Shown one piece after another: positions 56,118-64,000 of a stretch of 64,000 nucleotides of DNA; position 1 is the stretch's first letter; every line of letters begins with the position of its first letter. The position numbers were made by a program, and so were the translations under genes. The stretch spans positions 6,112,231 to 6,176,230 of the forward strand of contig CAXIPT010000006.1 of assembly GCA_964030475.1 (NCBI GenBank), written 5' to 3'. The notes beneath the pieces were generated by a model. That model had not been told where the DNA came from and made no database searches. It worked only from the letters and a program-made list of their open reading frames with translations. The stretch is from Tethya wilhelma. Lineage: Eukaryota; Porifera; Demospongiae; Tethyida; Tethyidae.

Positions 56118-58518
56118 ATGAGTTCACGTTTTCATCTTTTTAGTATTTTTTTCCCCTTGTGTCACTACCAGCTGCTTTTCAAAACAGGTAAATGGTCTAT
56201 TTCTATCAAAAACTAAGGACATTAGCTATAGTAGTACTGTCGTTAGAATGCTATTTGATAATAGGTTCCAGCACCCTATTAACATCCAACATCACTGGCA
56301 GCACACCTTGTCCTGGAGATGTGATCACCTTCAACTGCACACAAGACCCTCCTGGCTCATTACTTAGATGGAGTGTTCTAAGATCAGGAACGGTAATTGG
56401 TTCAGCTCTGTTCCTCTTCCCTCCTGATCGCCCCCCTGCTGGAGAAGCACTGACAGGCAGTCAGATCAGTGGAACAGCCTCCCTCATCTCTACCTCTCCT
56501 ACTGTGGTGTCCACTCTCACCATCACTGACACAACAGCACTACAAGATGAAGATGTGGTGGAATGTGCTCAACCTCTGCAAACTTTTCAGATCAATATTA
56601 GTATGTCAAAAGTTGCAATAATAGAAAATTAGCTAATTTTCGTCCTTAAAGCTTGATTCTCTCCCTTCATAACCTCCTGTTAGCTTCTCCCTCTCCTCCT
56701 GAGAATGTGATGGTGGTAATTGTTGTCAATGGAACTACCACTGTCACTGTTAACATAGACTGGGACCCTCCAGGCAATAATGGCAGAGGAGATGTGGACA
56801 GATACACAGTTGAGACCTTACCACAGACAGACACTGTCACAATCACCTCAGGGACTACTACAGCAACACTAGAGCTTTCTTACAATGTGAGCTATACTGT
56901 GAGTGTCACAGCCGAGAACTGTGTGGGCAGCAGTACTCCTGCAATGGCAGAACCTGTGGAGTTTGGTATGTTACATGTGGTCTCTGCTACATGTGCCTGC
57001 ACACGATGTCTCTATTACTTTGTGTGACTCTACAGTTGGTTGTCCCCTCCTAACCAATCCTAATGTGACCTTTGAACCTTACACCAGTTCATCAGTAGGC
57101 TCTGTGGTCTCCTACCAATGTAGACCAGGGTTCATTCCAGAGGGGAGGGTGATGTCTGTGTGTGGGGTGGATGGAAGGTGGAACCCTAATCCTGAACAAC
57201 AAGTCTGTAGAGAAGGTAAATCAAAATTAAAATAACACAGTGCATGGCACATTGATTATGATTACATTCTTTCCAATCCAAGTAGTTATAAATTATTTTA
57301 TTTCCTTGCAGTCAACTGTGGAGCTCCTGATCTTCCTTTGAACACCACCATACTCAGTGGTCCCAATAATTGTACGGAGAATGGCTCAATTGTCACATTC
57401 CAGTGTAATGAGGGTCTGTTCCCCTCTAATGAGATCACCATTGTCTGTACCAGTGAAGAGAGATGGTCCCCAGACCCTCAGGAGATAGAGTGTACAGGTT
57501 GGTATAAATGCTTGTCTATGAAAACTATATTATAAATTTTCATTTTTATTCTTTTGGATCCATGCAGTTCACTGCTCTCCTCCTACCACTCCAAGAGGTG
57601 TTGCTGTTGATGAAGTGACTTCAACTACCCTAATCTTTGGTTGTGATGAAGGGTATTCCCCTCAGGGGACAATGACAGCTGTGTGTGTGGCCACTGATAC
57701 CTGGAGTCCTGACCCTGCTACCTGGGAGTGTACTATTGTAACATTAGCTCCTACATCGCACACTCAGACAAATGGAATGCCAACAGAAAATGGTGAGCGT
57801 TTATTTCAACTCCATAGCACTTATTCACTAGTACCAAGATATTCAGGTGCTAACAAAGTAGGTTTCAGGCAAATAAAGCGGCTTGTTACTACTTACAGTA
57901 CTAGGATCAGAAGACATATTGTCATGCATATTGGGTACATGCATATATAGTTCACCAGTACAAAATGCTGGCTTTATCCTTGATACAATAAAGTAAACTG
58001 AAATCAGTGAAATGTGATATCTTGCACTTACAGGATCTAAGCTGTATGTCATATTTATTGGAACTGGTGTTGGAACAGGAGGTGTCTTACTACTACTAGT
58101 AGTGCTGGTTGTTGTGGTGGTTTGTATAGTGTTAAAGAGAAAGAAAACAAGCAGTGAAAACCAACTTGAACATTTATACGATGAGATATTCACAATAGAC
58201 CATCCCGACATGAGAATTGGAAGCAAGAAAAGCAGAGCAAGAAAGCAGAACAGAAGCAGTACAAGCAGTACAATTGAATTAATATCATATCAGCCTGAAC
58301 ATATATATGATGATGTATTGACAACAGATTGTCCTGACATGAGAAGTAAAGGCAAAAAAAGCAGGGCAAGGAAGCAGAAAACAAGCAGTACCATTGAAAT
58401 AATATCAAACCAACCTGGACATATATCTGATGATATATTGACAACAGATCATCCTGATATGAGTATTGAAATGGAGAAAAATGTTGCATATGGACCAATA
58501 AAAAAACGGCAGACATAA
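56118..58518 (+). CDS. R10: type-1 receptor-like protein with repeated tyrosine-motif tail
   Basis: Exons 56118-56187, 56265-56600, 56684-56965, 57036-57215, 57312-57497, 57568-57792, 58034-58518 give an intact 587-residue protein, all introns phase 1. Signal peptide (MSSRFHLFSIFFPLCHYQLL), Ig (CPGDVITFNC ... LLRWSVL ... VVECAQ), FN3 (PSPPENVMVVIVV ... VTAENCVGSS), three Sushi domains, TM (about residues 430-461, GVLLLLVVLVVVVVCIVL). The tail contains three ~41-residue repeats: LYDEIFTIDHPDM (Tyr 475), IYDDVLTTDCPDM (Tyr 518), and ISDDILTTDHPDM, where the Tyr is Ser 558. VAYGPIKK (Tyr 579) ends it. Repeats are separated by basic KKSRARKQ stretches. The YxxI/V motifs suggest phosphotyrosine signalling or endocytosis (inference). 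Confidence 0.88.
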
Positions 58519-60058
58519 TAATTTCTTGTAAGCAGTTCTGTATAAATGCCTTATATATGTACCACAATATCATAGTGTGTGACTAACATTGTGACATTTG
58601 GGTAGTAAAATTAAGGTTATTTCTATATTATGGTAGTTTATATTTTCCCCATTTGAGTCCTTAATTGATGTTAAGTATGTTTGTTTTTGGTTAGTGTAGG
58701 CTTAATATGGGGTGATATAATAATATTATTATAGTTCTGATTGCATATGCATGTATTATGTTCTTTGGTATGGCACATACGTAATTATTATACATGTCAG
58801 ATCAATCACTCATCAGGTTATTAGTAACCTCATTAAAATTTTTCTGTTTATGCTTTTGAGTTCAGTTCCTGATTGTGCTGTACCTCATAATAAATAGTCT
58901 TACTATAAGTGTGTCATTTTTACCACGTATTAGTTTTCCGTGGGCCACTTTTTCATATAAAGTTAGTTATAGAAGCAAAAGTTGGACAAAACATGACATT
59001 GTCGACGTCTGAACTATGCATAATAAGAGATAATAACATACATGTCACAAAACAAATACATGATGTATATGTTGATAAGCATGAAGACATGAAAGCTAGA
59101 AAAGAAGAATTTCATGTGATGCACAACTATTGAGTAAAGATCTCAAATTAAAGTTGTAAGAAGTTATTATCAAGGTTAATACATGGCACATATCAAATGC
59201 CTCCTAGCTCTAGTATAACTTTCCTCTTCCTTTTTACCTGATAAAACCTTTAATTGGAGCAAAGCTAATAACTACAGCATGCATGGTTAGTTCAAACAGT
59301 ATGTGTTTAATTTGCAGATTGATGGGACAAGATTAATTTAAGGGTGTTTTTGAAGTATCTCTAAAGATTGGAAATTAAATTTCCTACAAAGCTTGTTTAT
59401 ATAATAATTAGCACAATCTTAGATTGGAAAAAGAAGGTATGTAAACACATTAATCTCTTGAGCAACCATGCACAGCTCTTAAAATTTCATCTACATACAT
59501 AGTAGGAACATAAAATCTAATGCTCAAGTGTTGCTTTAGAGAGAAGGAAAGACAAATTAGCTATAGCACTGTGATGTTGAACTTATGGTCAAATCAAGAA
59601 TGCTCAGTATAAACAAGATCAAGCAGAACATTAATGCCTGTATTTCGTGTTGGCTATTCCAATTAGAACTTCATTAGACTGGTTGTAGACAGAGTAACTC
59701 TCACAGTCTGACTGAGTCAGTGAGGAGGGGATCCTTGTGCCACCAGGCCAGAGTGACGTACTGCTGCTTTTTGTTGCTTACATTTCTGACGACCTTTACC
59801 CTTTACCCAACACTAGAGTAGAGGCAAGGTGTGAGGCAAGTGGTTCATGAACTCCTGATCCTGAGGAGCACAGTTGCCAGCTAGGTATGTAGTACCACAT
59901 GTGTACTATGGTGATATTCATGAATGTTGAAAATTATGTAAATTGTGTGGTAAACTTTGTGGAAACCTAATTTTTAACTAATTTTTGTCTCTAATTCATG
60001 TGTAATAAGAGAAAACAGGCAAAAAATTTGTTATTTATTTTACTTTTCTTCTCTTAGT
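58519..60058. other. Intergenic; decayed copy of 50,460-51,000
   Basis: 59,230-59,760 resembles 50,470-50,950 (GCAAAGCTAATAA, CATGCATGGTTAG, ATTAGACTGGTTGTAGAC), including the first exon of the minus-strand candidate gene. GACGACCTTTACC recurs at 59,788-59,800. No intact gene. Confidence 0.5.
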
Positions 60059-60273
60059 GACCTGCTCTCCTCCCAGTGCCCCTGTTAAATGGTTCCATGA
60101 TGAATTTGCTCTCAGTCGAGTTTGGTTGTGATGAAGGGTATTCCCCTCAGGGGACAGTGACAGCTGCGTGTACTGATACCTGGAGTCCTGACCCTGCTAC
60201 CTGTGAGTGTACTCTTACAATTGTAACTACCTTTCCTCTTCCCAGCCTTGGTATGTCAACAGTGTGGGCATGA
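60059..60273 (+). pseudogene. R11: isolated Sushi-domain remnant
   Basis: After a CTCTTAG acceptor the sequence encodes VTCSPP, then in another frame VEFGCDEGYSPQGTVTAACT and DTWSPDPATCECT, matching the third Sushi domain of R7/R10. The frame is broken near 60,085, and the conserved Trp after PDPAT is replaced by Cys. No TM exon follows. Confidence 0.65.
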
Positions 60274-60695
60274 TCCAAGAGGCAGATCATTAGTTTATTA
60301 AAGCCTACCTTCTTTAAAGTGCCATCACTGCCATGCTATGCTCTGCTACCAAAAGGTGTGTATAATTATTGGTTACATAAATCTATTATTCACTAAGTTA
60401 TTATAATTACATTGATATGTTGGCAAGTTCAATAAATTTTTTGAACTTGAAAAAAACAAAACAAAAAGAAGGCGGTCAAGAAAGTGCATATTCATGCATG
60501 ATTATTTTCGTGAGCATGATTATCAAAATTTTTAATTTTATTCATGTTTTGAAGAATGCGCACGCACTCGTCAATTTTGAGACACATGATCCAATGAATT
60601 AGATATTTGGTACTAAGCCTGTGGTTCAGGAATCAGATTTTGTGTAAGAGGTTAGTGAACACAAAGAAAAGTTTAGGTATTATCTCTCAAACGTC

Positions 60696-61466
60696 ATGGT
60701 CCCTAGCTCCCTTGTGGTAATTTGGCTGGTAAGTGTTTCCAAATATAGTTTTATATAAGCAAGTACAGGATTTAGGTGGCTTTATAACTTAGGAGGATTT
60801 AAAAGTTTGTAAGGTGTTTATATTACATAAGTATGTGGACACTCTTGGTTTTATGTTTATATTGACAGGATCAATAAGGCTTAGGAGGATTTGGTAGTTT
60901 ATGAGGTATGCTGGGCACTTAAACTTAAAGCTCACCTAGTTGGCATTCTCTAACAATTGTACCATATCACTAGTGACTACTAGTAACTGCCCCACCTGAT
61001 CTGAAAGTCAAATAATTTTGGTTTAGGGAATTTTTTAATCTACATGACTAGTTCACAAAATTGTCTTGAACTTTTGTGAATCTCACTGTGCCATATACAT
61101 CATATCATGTTTTATTTCAGGTGTTATTGTCATTGGGCCATCCTCTGTCAGCTCAAGTACTACAGCTTGTGCCAAATGGAACTGTGTACAGCTGTCAGAC
61201 CGAGGTGACTCTGATTTGTACAACGAATGGTTCACAAATGTGGTGGGTTGTGGAACCATCCCTCCCACAAGGCGATCAGGAAATCTTCCTCCTATCTATA
61301 GATAGTGTTGGACGATCTTTTTTAAGGCCTCAAGAAACACGCAGATATTTGACTTCAACATCTCCTTTTGAGTCAATTATGATATATAATCCAAATGTGA
61401 CAAATGCAAAAATTTTCTGTTACACTGAGAATAATGTTTCTGTAACAGCTGAGTATGAAAAACCAG

Positions 61467-61523
<57 letters not shown>

Positions 61524-63668
61524 CGCCCATGGAATCATATTTCCAGCTATAATGTCAATCTCTTTCACTCTGCAGGTGTTCCTGATCCACCACTCATGGA
61601 GACCATAAATGTGATGAGCAAGTTTGCCACTGAAACCTTCCTGTCTGTTGAACTGGAATGGACTCCTCCTGACAGTGTAGCTATTTCACACTACAATGTA
61701 TTTGTGAAGGGTTCATTGACTGCTATGGAGAGTATAGACACCCGAACTACTATCACTATGGACCACAATGAAACTGGTCAACAAGTTGTCCTCATACTGA
61801 CCCTCTCTACTGTGAATGAATGTGGTGTGGAATCAGGTCGTAGTGGAGAATTTCTTGTGGTTGTGCCTGTTACTTCAACCTCTGCCACCAAGATTGATGA
61901 TACTAGTAGGTTACACTACAATATCATAGCATTGCTTGGGACCTTAATTGTTCCCAGGCTACAACCGATATATAGTATATATGACTGCATTGAGACTCAA
62001 CTCAACTATCCTCATATGGTTGTTTATAAACTCAAGTTTCTGCTAGCCTTAGTCCCTGAACTCCATTTGACTACACCCATGATATATAACTTTGGTGCTT
62101 TCATTAATGTTGTTTTCTTTTTTTTTTTTGGTATAGACACGCAAATTATTGTTGGATTTGTTCTTGCTGTCACAATGGTGCTGTTGGTAATTTGTACGAT
62201 AGTATTGCTTGTAATGGTTTGGTGTTTCTGCAAGATACCCAATAAGGCAAGTTAATTCAGTTTGTCATCAGCCCTGAGTGTGCATGCATAATATTATGAT
62301 AGTTTCTGACTCATTGTTGTGCCATGTGCCTTTTTGTACTTTCATTCACTGGCGTAAGAACCAAAGGAGAGCCTAGATTGACGATGTATTTTCATGAAGG
62401 ATTCTCTCTGATCTACTGTGTACATGCATGTTTATTTTTGACTCACAATTGATTAAAGCGAGCTGTTCAAGTGTACTTTGTCCATATTGAAAAGTCCTGA
62501 CCAGCCACTTTGCACCAAAAATGGTATGTAGAGTGCTGAATTTTATTATGATTTTACCATCCATATTTCCGTTTCTGCTGGGTAGCTAAATTTGGGTGGT
62601 ACAGGCTGTGTGTCACTCTTTATGATTCAAAGTGAAACTACACTCGAGAAATCTACAGTTTTATTTGACTTAAAATCGTTCAGAGTGCTATATAATTATT
62701 ATGCAAACTAGATTGAAGAGGCCTAGCCTTGACCATTAATTGCATGGCAACCACAAACCAGACAGGAAGGAACACGCATGACGTGATTATTCATGATGAC
62801 CAGGCTCTCTGGCCTCCCAGATCCGAGGAGGTACAATAGCCACGTTTCACGCTGAGCTGGCATTTATTTTTTGTGCTGCATATGATCTTTTAAGTGTTGA
62901 AAACTCCTATATATATATAGTCTCACATGCATGATATGCACATGATCATATGTAGAAAAGTATAGATCACGTGCACTAAAAATGCCAGCTCAGCATGACA
63001 CACAGCTGTCATATACCTCCTCTCCCTCCCCCTTGCTACACATGCCAAGGCTTAACAAGTATTTTTAATAACTGAAGTGGGAAAGCATTGAAGTTTCCAA
63101 AAATATTTTGATCCTAATTTTTGCTTGATACTGAGATGTATCCAAAATTATTGTAGTTTTAAAGTTTTTTGTTGTATACGATAATACATTTTGGGAAAGC
63201 CCTCTCGGACACTCCATTATTCTAGTACCATTTTTGTGATTATGATTTGGTATGATGTGACTAAATAACCATCAAGTTGATTGTAGCATTGCATGCTGAT
63301 CATGGCCGCTGAATTTGTTATTGATTTTTCCCCTGCTTTTTGTCTTATGACAGCATTACGCCCTCATTTGTTGGTAAGGGGTTATAAAGTTTGATTAATG
63401 TAATTTTGGATTACAGGAGCTGCGACAGACTCAAGAGGAGCTACAAGGGACTCAAAAGAAGCTACAAGGGACTCAAGAGGAGCTACAAGGGACTCAAAAG
63501 AAGCTACAANGAGACACACTAGAGTCTTCTCTCTTGGCCAGCTCTCACATTAGCCTGCTCCTCTCCATGGCTAGGTGCCTTCAAAGGACTACATCAGAGA
63601 TGGTCTCTTGGCAGAGGATACATGTCTGTCTAGTTCATAGAGATAAAGCTGCATCACTGTACTGGTGA
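60696..63668 (+). CDS. R12: type-2 receptor-like protein, Ig-FN3-TM-coiled coil
   Basis: Exons 60696-60728, 61121-61466, 61576-61905, 62137-62246, 63417-63668 give an intact 356-residue protein. The split signal peptide is MVPSSLVVIWL plus VLLSLGHPLSA, cleaved probably before QVLQL. Ig (YSCQTEVTLIC ... MWWVVEP ... KIFCYTE), FN3 (TINVMSKFATETFLSVELEW ... STVNECGVESG), TM (IIVGFVLAVTMVLLVICTIV). The TM exon ends AATAAG|GCAAGT, a textbook GC donor; splicing to 63,417 keeps phase 0 and adds ELRQTQEELQGTQKKLQ repeats then ...RDKAASLYW. Without splicing the protein ends KIPNKAS. One ambiguous base at 63,510 lies in the tail. Intron 2 is mostly a GT microsatellite. Confidence 0.8.
61467..61520. repeat. 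(GT)n directly at the 5' splice site of R12 intron 2
   Basis: The 109-base intron starts with its donor GT inside the repeat and keeps only about 55 bases of unique sequence before the acceptor. Confidence 0.9.
62848..63000. mobile_element. Short MITE in the last R12 intron
   Basis: CACGCTGAGCTGGCATTT faces AATGCCAGCTCAGCATGACA; about 150 bases, no frame. Confidence 0.6.
62995..63416. repeat. Segment duplicated at 17,220-17,738
   Basis: Collinear copy of the intron upstream of the orphan tail exon at 17,739, lacking a few short blocks. Confidence 0.8.
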
Positions 63669-64000
63669 TAACTGAAAATACTGAGACTGTTCAACACTGT
63701 TCAAGTGATGTTAAAAAGTATTAAGCTGCTAGAAATATTTAAGAAAAGTAGACTAAGCAGAGAATTCAGTAACCAGACACGTTCAGCAGCTTCAGCAGGA
63801 AAGAACTGGGTAGGAACTGAAGGAAAGCACATAATTATTTGTCTGCGTGGAAAGGGTCGACGTCGTCATAGGTGGGCCGGGCTCGCGCTATATATACAGC
63901 ACAATTACAAGCGCGCGAGCTAGGGGACGTGAACACCGGGCTTAGCCGCTAGGGCTAGGGGCCGGATGAATAACCTCAATTAACTTACCATAAAAACTTT
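63669..64000. other. End of window, no gene recognised
   Basis: Becomes GC-rich with CpG-containing motifs near 63,855-63,965. No domain-supported frame. Confidence 0.3.

Noticed and set aside
58190..58518. Minus-strand frames over the R10 tail
   Set aside because: They are shadows of the repeated cytoplasmic tail; the plus-strand frame is spliced in phase and ends with the family motif AYGPI.

Overview
This window looks like nuclear DNA from an early-branching animal, most likely a demosponge (Amphimedon-like). The evidence is AT-rich DNA, intron-containing genes with many introns of 60-150 bases, metazoan Ig / fibronectin-III / Sushi receptor exons joined almost only by phase-1 introns, and many animal-type DNA transposons and MITEs. 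Species assignment is inference.

Layout. 1-612 is the 5' end of a Helitron protein (minus strand). 1,019-1,275 is a small array of palindromic repeats. 4,588-8,563 is a complete DNA transposon: TIRs of about 450 bases, a CACGTG target duplication, and a transposase broken by one frameshift. It sits inside an older dispersed repeat whose uninterrupted copy lies near 11,890. 9,477-17,066 is mostly MITEs (piggyBac-, Mutator-, mariner-like and unassigned) around a receptor-like gene (R1). 18,483-27,143 is a large IS3EU-like transposon. It carries an integrase-type DDE transposase (plus strand) and a ten-exon UBX-HECT ubiquitin ligase (minus strand). A 1 kb related element is nested in its right end with a 6-base target duplication.

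27,304-63,668 is the most notable part: a tandem cluster of single-pass receptor-like genes. Type 1 (R2, R4, R7, R10) is Ig-FN3-two or three Sushi domains-TM-cytoplasmic tail with YxxI/V motifs. Type 2 (R3, R6, R9, R12) is Ig-FN3-TM-short or coiled-coil tail. A third type survives only as 5' pieces (R5, R8). R4 is a pseudogene, R9 has lost its 5' end beside an inversion, and R11 is a single Sushi remnant. In R6 and R12 the coiled-coil tail is reachable only through a GC-AG intron; without splicing the protein ends two codons later. R1 and R2 look like exon-shuffled mixtures of the types.

The likely biology is a fast-evolving surface receptor family of the kind used for recognition or immunity, expanding by local duplication, with transposons, microsatellites and inversions reshaping the exons. 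No ligand or function can be read from the sequence. All exon boundaries are my own readings of splice sites and phase; no alignment or database search was run.
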